Assembly: GCA_036398175.1 (NCBI GenBank)
Contig: DASWHL010000077.1
Location: 1 to 37,442, forward strand
DNA: 37,442 nucleotides
Direction of reading: 5' to 3'
Source of the DNA: JAOTWJ01 sp036398175
GTDB lineage: Bacteria; Gemmatimonadota; Gemmatimonadetes; Gemmatimonadales; GWC2-71-9
Part shown: in pieces, positions 7,944 through 16,783 of the stretch
Position numbering within the stretch: position 1 is the first letter of the stretch
Layout: each line of letters opens with the position of its first letter
Notes under the pieces: model-generated
What the model saw: only the letters and a program-made list of their open reading frames with translations
What the model was told of the DNA's origin: nothing
Databases searched by the model: none
Made by a program: the position numbers and the translations under genes

Positions 7944-8159
7944 GGACCCAATTTTCTTGCGGCCAATATGTGCGTATAAGATATGTTATGTTAAGTTGAT
8001 TTCGAACAGGGTGTGGAGAACTCGATTCCCTCCCGCGTGTGCAATCAGTATCTCGTTGACAGTAAGCTACTTACCAAGTCAGGGCGACTTGGCAGTCGGC
8101 GCGGCAGGCTGGCAGGATTTCCTCACGCCCAGGCGGCCTTTGTGGAGGTCCATGATGCG
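7944..8159. other. AT-richer convergent spacer with nested hairpins
   Basis: This 216-bp gap between the TPR gene and the convergent dapF gene is clearly less GC-rich than its surroundings, especially 7950-8015. It holds two abutting inverted repeats: GTAAG-CTA-CTTAC at 8062-8074 and CCAAGTC-AGGGC-GACTTGG at 8074-8092, sharing one base. Neither is followed by a T-run on either strand, but they could work as a bidirectional transcription stop or mRNA-end structure for the two converging operons. A perfect TTGACA hexamer at 8056-8061 has no matching -10. I see no gene here. Confidence 0.4.
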
Positions 8160-8987
8160 TCAGGCGTCGGGCCCCAACGTGCCGTTGTACAGCAGCCGGG
8201 CCTGACCGTTCAGCCGAGGGCTCCGGAGGCCCCCGGAAGCATCCAGATCTCCGGAGACCCTGAGCACCGCGCCTGACCGCGACCGGACGGACCAAGGCAG
8301 CGTGGCGAGGCCACGGAGGCCCAGGATCGTCGCGCAGGCCACCGCCCCGGTCCCGCAGGCCAGCGTCTCGGCCTCGACCCCCCGCTCGTAGGTCCGCATG
8401 GCCCAGCCGTCTCCCTGCCGCGACACGAAGTTCACGTTGGCACCTGCCGGACCAACGGCCGGGTGCCCGCGGAGCAACCTGCCACGCACCGGCAGATCCA
8501 CCTCCTCGATATCCCGGACCGGGACGACCAGGTGAGGCACACCCACCAGGGCGAAGCCGGCCGCGTCCTCCCCAGCGGTCGGAGGGACCGCCGGAGAGCG
8601 GACACCCTGCACATTTGGCAGCAGCAGCTCAGCCCGGGCCGGCTCGTCCGGACTCACATTACCTCGAACGAGGCCTGCGTCGGTCTCCAGGCAGACGTCG
8701 GGTCCGGGTGCCAGGCTGACGAGAACGGCCAACCTGGTGGCGCACAGGGCCCCGTTTCCGCACATCTCGCCCCGGGATCCATCGGAATTGAAGAAGCTGA
8801 AGCGCACCGCCCCCGGCACCGAGCCGGCCCCGAGAAACACGAGCCCGTCGGCCCCCACCCCGGTGCCCCGGGCACACACGCGCGCCATCCGGTCCGGTGG
8901 CCAGTCCGCTATCGCGACATCCCGCGCGTCCAGGAACACGAAGTCGTTTCCGGACCCGCACATCTTGAAGAATGGCTCGCCGCTCAC
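8160..8987 (-). CDS. dapF: Diaminopimelate epimerase
   Basis: Cofactor-independent racemase converting LL- to meso-diaminopimelate for lysine and peptidoglycan. The product is 275 residues. It begins with the family motif FFKMCGSGNDFVFLD. The two catalytic cysteines are Cys76 in GEMCGNGALC and Cys211 in LACGTGAVACA. The GTG at 8987 was chosen because it overlaps the upstream glycosyltransferase stop by 4 nt, the pattern used throughout this region; an earlier start at 9023 would add 12 residues of no family resemblance. It is the last gene of the 14-gene minus-strand run and is the one gene there with no obvious LPS or glycan role. Confidence 0.95.
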   Translation of the reverse strand: MSGEPFFKMCGSGNDFVFLDARDVAIADWPPDRMARVCARGTGVGADGLVFLGAGSVPGAVRFSFFNSDGSRGEMCGNGALCATRLAVLVSLAPGPDVCLETDAGLVRGNVSPDEPARAELLLPNVQGVRSPAVPPTAGEDAAGFALVGVPHLVVPVRDIEEVDLPVRGRLLRGHPAVGPAGANVNFVSRQGDGWAMRTYERGVEAETLACGTGAVACATILGLRGLATLPWSVRSRSGAVLRVSGDLDASGGLRSPRLNGQARLLYNGTLGPDA

Positions 8988-9706
8988 AGCTTCCCCAGCA
9001 GCGCCTGGAACCGCAGCCTCCACACCATCCAGACCGCCTCCCGGACGATCGCCTTGGACATCTTGCTCACCCCGTCCGTCCGATCCACGAAGACAATGGG
9101 GATTTCCTTGATCCGGAATCCCTTCCGGGCGGCGCGGGTGCTCATCTCGATCTGGAATGCATACCCGTTCGAGTGCACCGCCTGAAGGTCAATCGCCTCC
9201 AGAACCCGCCGCCGGAAGCACTTGAATCCTCCGGTCGCGTCGCCGAGGTGAACTCCCGTGACGATCCGCGCGTAGATGTTTGCGAAATAGCTGAGCAGGA
9301 GGCGCGGCATGGGCCAGTTGACCACGGTGACCCGCCCTCCCAGGTACCGCGACCCCAGGACCAGGTCGGCGTCCTCCACCGCGGCCAGGAACTCCGGCAA
9401 GTGCGCCGGATCGTGGGAGAAATCCGCGTCCATCTCGAAGACGTACTCGTAGTCCCGCTCCAGAGCCCAGCGGAATCCCGCCAGGTAGGCGGTGCCGAGT
9501 CCCAATTTCCCCGACCGGTGCAACACGTGGACGCGCCGGTCGCGCGCGGCGATCTCGTCCGCCGCCTTCCCGGTGCCGTCCGGGGAGTTGTCATCCACCA
9601 CCAGGATCTCGAGCCGCGGATCCTGCCCCAGCACGAGGGGAACGATGAGCTGGAGGTTGGTGAGCTCGTTGTAGGTGGGGATGATGACCAGGGCTTTCTC
9701 AGCCAT
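8984..9706 (-). CDS. Family-2 glycosyltransferase, polyprenol-phosphate mannose/glucose synthase-like
   Basis: A soluble 240-residue GT-A enzyme resembling DPM1. Visible motifs are IIPTYNELTNLQ (nucleotide-sugar binding), VVDDNSPDGTG, FEMDADFSHDPAHLPEF (DxD-type metal site), LGSRYLGG and GDATGGFKCFRR. It has no membrane helices, as in the single-domain DPM1 type. It probably loads a hexose onto a polyprenyl phosphate carrier at the inner face of the membrane. It overlaps yfhO by 8 nt and dapF by 4 nt. The neighbouring YfhO-type protein would be a natural acceptor of the lipid-linked sugar, which is inference. Confidence 0.92.
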   Translation of the reverse strand: MAEKALVIIPTYNELTNLQLIVPLVLGQDPRLEILVVDDNSPDGTGKAADEIAARDRRVHVLHRSGKLGLGTAYLAGFRWALERDYEYVFEMDADFSHDPAHLPEFLAAVEDADLVLGSRYLGGRVTVVNWPMPRLLLSYFANIYARIVTGVHLGDATGGFKCFRRRVLEAIDLQAVHSNGYAFQIEMSTRAARKGFRIKEIPIVFVDRTDGVSKMSKAIVREAVWMVWRLRFQALLGKL

Positions 9707-12161
9707 CCGGCCTCCGCCGGACGCGCGGAACGACCACGAGGGCCATGACCGCCACGAGACTCAGCACCGTGATCAGCCTCCCCCGTTCATACGACGAGCT
9801 CGTGAATGTCAGCCGGATCTCTCGGGCCCCGGCCGGGAGCGGCACCGCCATCTGGGCCACGTTGGCCCGGAGGACCGGCGCGGGCGCGCCGTCCACGGTC
9901 GCCCGCCATCCGACGTACCAGTTCTCCGCCACCACCAGATACCCGGCCTCCGCCAGCGGGGTTTCCAGGGTGATCGCCATCCGTCCCGGGGCCCAGTCGG
10001 TGACGCTCGCGCCGACCGCGGACGGCGGGGGGAGCGTGTCAATCGGTGGCGGCTCGACCGGGGCGTCCTCGGCCAGGAGGACGATCGAGCGCTTGTCGAA
10101 TCGCGGGTCCAGGGCGGCGGCTACCCCGGTCGAGTCGTCAATCTTGAGACCGGCGGTCGCCACCCAGGCGTAGTCTGGTGGTTGCTCCCGCTCGAAGACG
10201 ACGATGGGCTGTCCCGCCGCGGTGGTGGCGGCCGCGGCCCGCCGGACGAAACCGGGGAGCGCATCGGCGAACCGATCCTGGGGTGACGCGAGCACGAATC
10301 GAACGGCGTACAGGTCCCAGATCTTCGGGCGGCTCCCCGGGAGCCCCCTGCCGAGATTACGCCAGACGTTCCGCCCGCCCATCAGCTCATCGAACGCGTG
10401 CAGCTCGTTTCCGTGGTAGCCCAGGATCTGGGGGATCCCGTACGCCATGAGCGACGAGCCGGGGTACGCCTGCGGGCTGTTGAGGACCCGGAACGGCGAT
10501 CCGACCGGGCGGAGGGCCGCCGTACCGTTGATGACCCTGAGCGGCGTTGCGGCCGAGTGGAGTGCGGCGGTGAGAGAGTCGCCTGCGTACAGGCCGGCCG
10601 TGGGCGCCGGCGACCATGCCCAGAATCCCGCCGCGTTGCGCCACAGGTCCGCTCCCGTCACCAGCGGTACCGCCAGGGCCAGGCCAATCAGAGGCAGCCG
10701 GCCCCGGTCGGTCGCCACCGCGACCGCGCCGAGCACCAGCAGCGCCACGCCACTCAGCATCCCACCCATCCGGATGCTTCCCGCCGCCCGCCCGGCCACG
10801 TCGGCGACGGGGAGCCCCAGCGCCATCTGGACCCCCTGGGCGAACGACTCGGCCATGGCCCCGATGCCGCCGACGGCCGCCAGGAGCGCCACCGTAAGGC
10901 CGACCCCGACCCACACGGCGCGCGCGCGCTTCCCTTCCCCCGCCTGGAGCCGATCCACGCCGAACGCCGCGAGCATGGCCAGCACGAGCGCCACGACGTA
11001 CAGCGCCATCCCTGGCGCCCGGGTCTGCTTGACGAACGGCATCACCGCCCACCACACACGGTAGAAGGGCGTACCGGCGCCGAGGCTGATCAGGAGAAAG
11101 AGGAGCCCGAGTCCCCCCATCCACAGGGCCAACCGTCGGCGCCTGGCGTCCGCGGCGCCGAGCACGGCCAGCGCAATGACAGGAAGCCCCAGGTATTCCG
11201 AGTGGAGCTTCAGCCCGCCGCCGTTCGGTCCCCAGTACGTCCCGTCGGGCGTGTTGCCCACAAAACTCGCGACGAAGAACTCCGGCACGTGCGACCACGG
11301 GATCGCGAACGACGTGGAGCCCTCGAAGCCGTAATACCCTTCGGCCCGCGGTGAGTACGGCAGATACTCGAAGAACGGCAGGATTTGAATCATGCCGATC
11401 CCGAACCCCAGCACCACGGCGCCCAGCGCCATCCCGAGGTCGCCTGCACGCCGTGCGAGGGGGCGCCCCGGCACCGGCTCGCCGAACGCGAGATAGAGCG
11501 CGAAGATGCCCGCCACGATCAGCAAGTAGTACGTCATCTGCGCGTGCGGGCTCACGAGGGCCAGGCCGACCGTCAGTGCGAGCAAGCCATAGCCTTCGAG
11601 CCGTCGCTCGCGCATCCCCATGATCAGCCCGATCAGCGCGAGGGGCAGCAGCGCCGTGACGAAGAGCTTCCCGTCGTGGCCGGGCGATACGTACGAGCCG
11701 ATCACGCCCGAGAGCTGATAGGCCAGCCCACCGGTCACCGCGCCCGCCCACGAGACACGCAGCCGGCGGAGCAGCAGGTACGCAAAGAGACCCGCCAGTA
11801 CGTAGTGCGCGATGAACCCCAGGTTCATCGCGGTCCCGGTCGGCAGCACCAGGCGCAGCAGCGCGGTCGGATAGAAGATGTCGCCGTGCATGGCGCCGAC
11901 GAACGGGAGTCCGCCGAACAGTTCGGGATTCCAGAGGGGGATCTTTCCGGTCCGCTTGATCTCCGACGCCAGCCAGTGACGGAACGCGTATCCGGTGTCG
12001 TACTGGTCCGAGTACGGACCGGCCAGGAACTTGCCCGTCCAGGCGGGCAGCGACAGGACCGCGATCCAGAGCGTCAGCAGCCCGGTGGCGGCCATCGTGG
12101 GACGCTTCGGCTCGAACGCGCCGGCGGTTGGCGGGACGGATGCTGGGGCCGTGGCTACCAT
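9699..12161 (-). CDS. YfhO-family multispanning membrane protein
   Basis: The 820-residue protein starts with a cytosolic leader, then at least ten hydrophobic helices (from about residue 25 to 500), and a C-terminal soluble, beta-rich region. Features typical of YfhO/GT-C-like proteins are the acidic loop AGPYSDQYDTGYAFRHW after the first helix, IPLWNPELFGGLPFVG, and a C-terminal ENWYVGWRATVDG with an even sheet-like pattern. YfhO proteins are linked to glycosylation of lipoteichoic acids or other surface polymers using polyprenyl-phosphate sugars. The adjacent DPM1-like gene (overlap 8 nt) fits that role. The ATG lies 21 nt after the stop of the upstream flippase-like gene. Confidence 0.88.
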   Translation of the reverse strand: MVATAPASVPPTAGAFEPKRPTMAATGLLTLWIAVLSLPAWTGKFLAGPYSDQYDTGYAFRHWLASEIKRTGKIPLWNPELFGGLPFVGAMHGDIFYPTALLRLVLPTGTAMNLGFIAHYVLAGLFAYLLLRRLRVSWAGAVTGGLAYQLSGVIGSYVSPGHDGKLFVTALLPLALIGLIMGMRERRLEGYGLLALTVGLALVSPHAQMTYYLLIVAGIFALYLAFGEPVPGRPLARRAGDLGMALGAVVLGFGIGMIQILPFFEYLPYSPRAEGYYGFEGSTSFAIPWSHVPEFFVASFVGNTPDGTYWGPNGGGLKLHSEYLGLPVIALAVLGAADARRRRLALWMGGLGLLFLLISLGAGTPFYRVWWAVMPFVKQTRAPGMALYVVALVLAMLAAFGVDRLQAGEGKRARAVWVGVGLTVALLAAVGGIGAMAESFAQGVQMALGLPVADVAGRAAGSIRMGGMLSGVALLVLGAVAVATDRGRLPLIGLALAVPLVTGADLWRNAAGFWAWSPAPTAGLYAGDSLTAALHSAATPLRVINGTAALRPVGSPFRVLNSPQAYPGSSLMAYGIPQILGYHGNELHAFDELMGGRNVWRNLGRGLPGSRPKIWDLYAVRFVLASPQDRFADALPGFVRRAAAATTAAGQPIVVFEREQPPDYAWVATAGLKIDDSTGVAAALDPRFDKRSIVLLAEDAPVEPPPIDTLPPPSAVGASVTDWAPGRMAITLETPLAEAGYLVVAENWYVGWRATVDGAPAPVLRANVAQMAVPLPAGAREIRLTFTSSSYERGRLITVLSLVAVMALVVVPRVRRRPDG

Positions 12162-12182
12162 GGGTTCTCTCGGGGACGCAAT

Positions 12183-13127
12183 CTAATCGGCGCCGGGAAC
12201 CGCGGGACCGGTCCCCACCGCGGGCCCACCCCGTCCCCCGAGCAGGCCCAGCAGCGCCGCCGCGACCTCGGTGAGCGTGAGCAGGGCGCGGGAGGCCACG
12301 CCAAGCACGATGGCGCCGCCGGATCCCACGCTCGGCGCCAGCAGCGCGATGAACACGGCTTCCCGCACGCCAACGCCGCCCGGTGCAAACAGGGCGAGCA
12401 GGCCGGTGATGTAGCCGGCCGCGAACACGCCGATGGCGGGTGCCATGCCCAGCGACGTGTTCCCCAGCGTCCCCCGGGCCAGACACCAGAAGCCCACGCC
12501 GTAGGCAAGCCAGGACACGGTCGTGACGGTTCCGGCGAGCACCACGGCCCTCACCGGCATGGGGCGCAGGCCGGGTCGGCGGGTGATCCGCCCGACGAGG
12601 GCCACCACCCGTGGCATGGCCAGCGCCGCGATGGTTGCGGCCGCGACGGCGGCGGCAACCAGGGCGCCCGGCGCGGACAAGGTGCCCGGCACGGTCGCGG
12701 CCGCCACCGCCACCCCGGAGCCAACCGCAATGGCCTGCATGGCCACGGCCGCGCCGACCGCGGCCCAGGCAGCGACTCCCTCGCGTTGCGCGAGGACCGC
12801 GAGCCCCGCCACGCTCCAGACCTTGCCGGGCAGGTAGCGGCCGAGGTTGGAGACGGTCCAGATCCGCACGGCCGGGCGATACGCCAGTCGCTCTCCCCAG
12901 CCACCGATGACCGCGCGCCACGCGGCCACCAGGAGCCCGTACGTCACGAGGACGACCGCGCCGGCCAGCGCGATCCAACCGGGCCGCAGCTGGACCGCGA
13001 ATTCGAGCGACCGAAACTCGTCCCAGTGACGGGCCGCGGACCGCCAGACGAACACGATCACCGCCAGGGCGAGGACGCCCTGGAGCAGCCAGATCGTCCG
13101 CGAGGATTGCGTTACGGTCGGCCGCAC
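12183..13127 (-). CDS. Lysylphosphatidylglycerol synthase TM-region (UPF0104-like) membrane protein
   Basis: The 314-residue polytopic protein has about eight hydrophobic segments. The family motifs SNLGRYLPGKVWSVAG and LFAPGGVGVREAVFIALL are present; both occur in the transmembrane domain of MprF-like proteins and in stand-alone UPF0104 proteins of glycan clusters. No C-terminal aminoacyl-transferase domain follows, so it is not a full MprF. Some stand-alone members act in lipid or glycolipid translocation, so a flippase role beside these glycosyltransferases is reasonable. The GTG at 13127 lies 16 nt inside the upstream glycosyltransferase gene; earlier codons in this frame read the glycosyltransferase out of frame. 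Confidence 0.85.
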   Translation of the reverse strand: MRPTVTQSSRTIWLLQGVLALAVIVFVWRSAARHWDEFRSLEFAVQLRPGWIALAGAVVLVTYGLLVAAWRAVIGGWGERLAYRPAVRIWTVSNLGRYLPGKVWSVAGLAVLAQREGVAAWAAVGAAVAMQAIAVGSGVAVAAATVPGTLSAPGALVAAAVAAATIAALAMPRVVALVGRITRRPGLRPMPVRAVVLAGTVTTVSWLAYGVGFWCLARGTLGNTSLGMAPAIGVFAAGYITGLLALFAPGGVGVREAVFIALLAPSVGSGGAIVLGVASRALLTLTEVAAALLGLLGGRGGPAVGTGPAVPGAD

Positions 13128-14269
13128 GCGTGCTCCAAGACGCCTTCGAGTTGCTCCGCCACCGCGCCCGGGTCCAGGCGCCGGCGCCACTCGGCCCCTT
13201 CGGCGGCCGCCGCCGCGCGCGCCTGGGCGTTCCCGAGCATGTGCCCGATGGCGGCCGCCCAGGCCGCGGGCTCGAGGCCGGGCACGATCGCCGCGGCGGC
13301 ATCCGGCCTCGCGATGTCCAGCACCCCTCCGCCATCCGCCGCCACCACGATCGGCACGCCCGCCATCAGCGCCTCGGCGGCGGCGAGCCCGAAGCCCTCG
13401 TGGCGGGCGGGAAAGGCGAAGGCGTCCGCGCCGGCCAGCAACTCGTGCACGGCCGAGGGGGAGACGGCGCCGGTGAACCGGACCTGTTCCCGGACCCCGA
13501 GCCGCCCTGCCATCCGCTCCAGCGCGAGCCGCTCCGGGCCGTCCCCGACGATGGTGAGCGGAATGACCCGACCGTCCGCCGCGAGCCGCGCGATCGCCTC
13601 GATCACGACGTGGATCCGTTTCTGTCGGGTCAGCCGCCCGACGGTCACGACGCCGCGTCCGCCCAGGTTGGCCGGCGGTGGAGTCCCGGCCTCCGCCGGC
13701 ATCGGGAGAACGACCGGTGACGTACGGGCGCCGGCCTGCTTTGCGATGCCGGCGAGAAACGTGGAAACCGTCGTGACCGTGGCGGCCCCCCCGAGCACCG
13801 GGCGGGCGATCCGTCGCGCGATCCACGAGCGTCGGAGCATCGTGGCGTCGGTGCCGTGGAGCGTGAGCACGCAGGGCGGTGTGCCCGCGTGCCGCGCACG
13901 CCACACGGCCCAGCCACCCGGCACCCACCAGTTGGCGTGGATCACGTCCGCGTCCGCCGCGCGGCTCCGGACGGCACGCGCGAGCGCGCGCACCAGGCCC
14001 CGGAACGCCAGCAGGCCGGCCGGGCTGCGCAGGGCCCCGGTCATGGTGCCGTGATAGGCCAGCGTCTCGCGCCCCGGTGTGGCGTAGCGGACGCGCTCGA
14101 CCAGGAGCCCGTGGCGCCGTTCTTCCCCGCCCCGGCCTTCGTCCGCGGGTGCGATGACCCGCACGCTGTGTCCCCGGGTAATCAGGGCCTCGTACAACCG
14201 TTCGAGGAATGCTCCGGCGAGATCGCCGTCGAACCGGGGATAGGAATGGGCGACGGCCAGGACCCGCAA
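13112..14269 (-). CDS. Family-4 (GT-B) glycosyltransferase
   Basis: The 385-residue retaining-type glycosyltransferase has two Rossmann-like halves. The N-terminal acceptor domain begins MRVLAVAHSYPRFDGDLAG, typical of GT4. The C-terminal donor domain contains GRLTRQKRIHVVIEAIARL and the EX7E-type motif HEGFGLAAAEALMAGVPIV. The substrate is unknown; a lipid- or surface-linked sugar is likely from context. It starts with TTG four bases after the stop of the neighbouring GT2 gene, and its end overlaps the flippase-like gene by 16 nt. Confidence 0.9.
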   Translation of the reverse strand: MRVLAVAHSYPRFDGDLAGAFLERLYEALITRGHSVRVIAPADEGRGGEERRHGLLVERVRYATPGRETLAYHGTMTGALRSPAGLLAFRGLVRALARAVRSRAADADVIHANWWVPGGWAVWRARHAGTPPCVLTLHGTDATMLRRSWIARRIARPVLGGAATVTTVSTFLAGIAKQAGARTSPVVLPMPAEAGTPPPANLGGRGVVTVGRLTRQKRIHVVIEAIARLAADGRVIPLTIVGDGPERLALERMAGRLGVREQVRFTGAVSPSAVHELLAGADAFAFPARHEGFGLAAAEALMAGVPIVVAADGGGVLDIARPDAAAAIVPGLEPAAWAAAIGHMLGNAQARAAAAAEGAEWRRRLDPGAVAEQLEGVLEHACGRP

Positions 14270-14273
14270 GCGG

Positions 14274-15233
14274 CTAGCCGTGGCGGTCGCGCGCGGCCAG
14301 GCGCTCGACGGCGCGCGACAGTCCGTGGACTTCCTCGCGGAGTCCCGCCACCATCTCGCCGACGAAGCCGAAGCCGAACAGTGCGATGCCGGAGATGACC
14401 AGCACCATCACCAGGTCCAGCAGCGGCCGGAACCCGACGCCGAAGCCGAACCGGATGACCAGCGCCGCCAGCCCCACGAGGAAGCCCAGCAGGAACAGCA
14501 GGCCACCGAACACCCCGAAGAACAGCAGGGGCTTGCGACCGAAGCGCAGCTGAAACCAGACCGACAGGAGATCGAGCGCACCCACCGGAATACGGCCGAG
14601 CCCGAACTTGGAGCGTCCGGCCTTGCGGGCGAGCAGGGTCACGGGGCGCTCCACCACACGGAAGCCGTCCGCGGCACCGATCACGACCATGAAGCGATGC
14701 CAATCGGGACGCCGGGGCACCACCGCCGCCACTTCGCGCCGGTAGGCCTTGACCGCGTTGAGGTCGGTGACCCGGATGCCGAACAGCCGGCGGCACAGCC
14801 AGTTGTACACGCCGGAGACGAAGGCCTTCTCGTACTGCCCCTGCTTGGCGCCGGTGACGATGTCCGCCTCTCCGGCGCGGATCGGGGCGACGAGTCCCGG
14901 AATCTCGGCCGGAAGAAACTGCAGGTCGGCGGGATAGAACACGAAAATCCGGCCGGTGGCGGCGTCCGCCGCGGAACGCAGCGCGTCGGCGATGCCCTGC
15001 CGGGCCCGGTGGGTCACCACCCGCAGAAACGCGTGCTCGGTCTGGAGCCGCGTCAGGACCGCCGCGGTGTCGTCCTCGCTGCCGTCGTTGACGACCACCA
15101 CCTCGCACGCATACGGCTCGGAGGCGAACGCCTCGGCGCACAGCCGCACGAACGCCGGGAGGTTCTCCGCCTCGTCCTTGGCGGGCACGAGGACGCTGAC
15201 GTCGGCTTCGGCATCCCGGGCCGCGAGCGTCAC
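14274..15233 (-). CDS. Family-2 glycosyltransferase with C-terminal membrane anchor
   Basis: In this 319-residue protein, residues 12-230 are a GT-A domain (VSVLVPAKDEAENLPAFV, VVVNDGSEDDT, FVFYPADLQFLPAEIPGL, VTDLNAVKAYRRE), and two membrane helices follow at about 235-260 and 270-295. The C-terminus is cytosolic and helical. This is the DPM1/GtrB/ArnC-like architecture, for making a polyprenyl-phosphate sugar at the membrane. The FYPADLQ version of the metal site departs from the usual DxD. The GTG start overlaps the rpoN stop by 4 nt, so it occupies the position where proteobacteria carry hpf. Confidence 0.9.
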   Translation of the reverse strand: MTLAARDAEADVSVLVPAKDEAENLPAFVRLCAEAFASEPYACEVVVVNDGSEDDTAAVLTRLQTEHAFLRVVTHRARQGIADALRSAADAATGRIFVFYPADLQFLPAEIPGLVAPIRAGEADIVTGAKQGQYEKAFVSGVYNWLCRRLFGIRVTDLNAVKAYRREVAAVVPRRPDWHRFMVVIGAADGFRVVERPVTLLARKAGRSKFGLGRIPVGALDLLSVWFQLRFGRKPLLFFGVFGGLLFLLGFLVGLAALVIRFGFGVGFRPLLDLVMVLVISGIALFGFGFVGEMVAGLREEVHGLSRAVERLAARDRHG

Positions 15234-16783
15234 AGCCGCTTCCGCATGCGGGCCGGCAGAATGCCCAGCTGATCCCGGTACTTGGCCACGGTGCGCCGCG
15301 CGATGCGGATCCCGCGGTCCCGCAGCGCGCTCACGATCTGCGCGTCGGTCAGCGGCGTGGAGGGCGTCTCGTCACCCACGAGCTTCTGGATCTGCGCCCG
15401 CACCGCCCGGGCGCTCGCGTCCTCGCCGGAGGTGGTCTCCAGGCTGCTCGAGAAGAAGAACTTGAGCGGGAACACGCCGCGCGGCGTCTGCACGTACTTC
15501 TGATTCGTGACGCGGCTGACCGTGGACTCGTGCATGCTCACGACGTCCGCCACTTCGCGCAGCGTCAGCGGGTGCAGGTACTCGATGCCCTTCTCGAAGA
15601 AGTCGCGCTGCCGGTCCACGATGAAGCGCATTACTTTGAGCATGGTCTGGCGGCGCTGTTCGATGGCCTGGATCAGCCACGTGGCGCCGTTGAGCTTCTC
15701 GGTGATGAACTCCCGGGTCTCACCCGTGAACTGCTTCTTGTCGCCGGCCAGGTCCTGGTAGACCTTGCTGATGCGGAGCCGGGGCATGCCCTGGTCGTTC
15801 AGGAACACGCGGTACTCGCCCTCGATCTTCTCGGCCACGAGGTCGGGCACGACGTACTCGTCGTCCGCCGGGAGGAAGCGGAGCCCGGGCTTGGGATCGA
15901 GGCGCGCCAGCTCGTCCGCCGCGTCCTGGACTTCCTTGGGGTCCACATTGTACTGCTTGGCGATCTCGGTCCACCGATGGCCCTTGAGGTCCTCGAACGC
16001 CTCGTCCACCAGGCGATAGACGAACCTGTCGGCTTCCCCGAACTCGCGCAGCTGAATCAGGAGCGACTCGCGCAGGTCGCGGGCACAGATACCCGGCGGA
16101 TCCAGGTTCTGCATGATCCGGAGCAGCACCTCCGCCTCCGCCACCGTGAACGGCGTCACCGCGGGATCCGCCTCCTCCGATGGCGCCTCCACGGCCACCG
16201 CCGCCCCCGGCGCGGTGCTGAGGAGGTCCGCCGGCACCGGCGCCGCCTCGTCCGTCCCGTCCGCCCCCGCTTCCTCCACCTCGAACCCGGCCCACCGATT
16301 GGCGCCGCGCACGATCTCCTCGAGCGTGGCCTGGAGGTAGCCGTCTTCGCCGAGGTTGCCCAGGAACTCCTCGGCCAGCACGCGCTGCCGGTCGGTCAGC
16401 TCCAGCATCTGGAGCTGGTCGCGCAGGTGGTCCGTCAAGGCGCGGGCCTGCACCGGCATCCGCTCGAACGTCTCGTCCGACGTGGACAGGTCCCGCGCCC
16501 CGGAGCCGCTCACCTGGAACCCGTCGAGGAGAATCTCCTCCCAGTCCATCTCGTCCTGCTTCTCCTGCGCCTCGCGCTCCCGCTCCTCGTCGGTCGGCTC
16601 CGCCGGCGCGGTCTCCTCTTCCGGCTCGACCAGTTCCAGGAACGGGTTCACCAGCAGCTCCTGCTTCAGGTGCTGCTGGAGGTCCAGGAGCGGCATGTAC
16701 AGCAGGTCCATCGCCTGGTACAGGCGCGGATTCATCCGCAGCTCCTGGCGGAGCTGCGCGCTCTGGTGCAGGCCGGGCTTCAC
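15230..16783 (-). CDS. rpoN: RNA polymerase sigma-54 factor
   Basis: The 517-residue protein has three recognisable parts. The N-terminal Gln/Leu-rich activator-interacting region (LHQSAQLRQELRMNPRLYQA) comes first. A strongly acidic linker follows at about residues 55-75 (EPEEETAPAEPTDEERERE). The C-terminal DNA-binding part has the helix-turn-helix TLREVADVVSMHESTVSRV and the RpoN box ARRTVAKYRDQLGI near residue 500. It directs transcription from -24/-12 promoters with AAA+ activators, none of which is encoded in the window. It lies directly after lptB, as in many proteobacteria, with a 4-nt ATGA overlap. Confidence 0.97.
   Translation of the reverse strand: MKPGLHQSAQLRQELRMNPRLYQAMDLLYMPLLDLQQHLKQELLVNPFLELVEPEEETAPAEPTDEEREREAQEKQDEMDWEEILLDGFQVSGSGARDLSTSDETFERMPVQARALTDHLRDQLQMLELTDRQRVLAEEFLGNLGEDGYLQATLEEIVRGANRWAGFEVEEAGADGTDEAAPVPADLLSTAPGAAVAVEAPSEEADPAVTPFTVAEAEVLLRIMQNLDPPGICARDLRESLLIQLREFGEADRFVYRLVDEAFEDLKGHRWTEIAKQYNVDPKEVQDAADELARLDPKPGLRFLPADDEYVVPDLVAEKIEGEYRVFLNDQGMPRLRISKVYQDLAGDKKQFTGETREFITEKLNGATWLIQAIEQRRQTMLKVMRFIVDRQRDFFEKGIEYLHPLTLREVADVVSMHESTVSRVTNQKYVQTPRGVFPLKFFFSSSLETTSGEDASARAVRAQIQKLVGDETPSTPLTDAQIVSALRDRGIRIARRTVAKYRDQLGILPARMRKRL

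Noticed and set aside
8000..8050. Fragment resembling a tRNA T-arm (AACTCGATTCCC) in the spacer
   Set aside because: The flanking bases do not form the 5-bp T stem or an acceptor stem, so it is not a tRNA or a clear tRNA remnant.
7140..8159. tRNA-Arg as an integration site, with the TPR gene and AT-rich spacer as a small inserted element
   Set aside because: No integrase, and no direct repeat of the tRNA 3' end (GTTCGAGTCACCCC) is found in the spacer; the TPR gene has codon use like its neighbours.
10387..13335. A 982-codon open frame on the minus strand, same strand as yfhO but another phase
   Set aside because: It crosses the boundaries of yfhO, the flippase-like gene and the GT4 gene, all of which have clear family motifs in their own phases; its composition is dominated by Arg and Gly.
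11385..14054. An 889-codon open frame on the plus strand opposite the glycan genes
   Set aside because: It is antisense to three well-supported genes, its product is rich in Arg, Gly, His and Gln without any family motif, and very GC-rich DNA commonly keeps such frames open.
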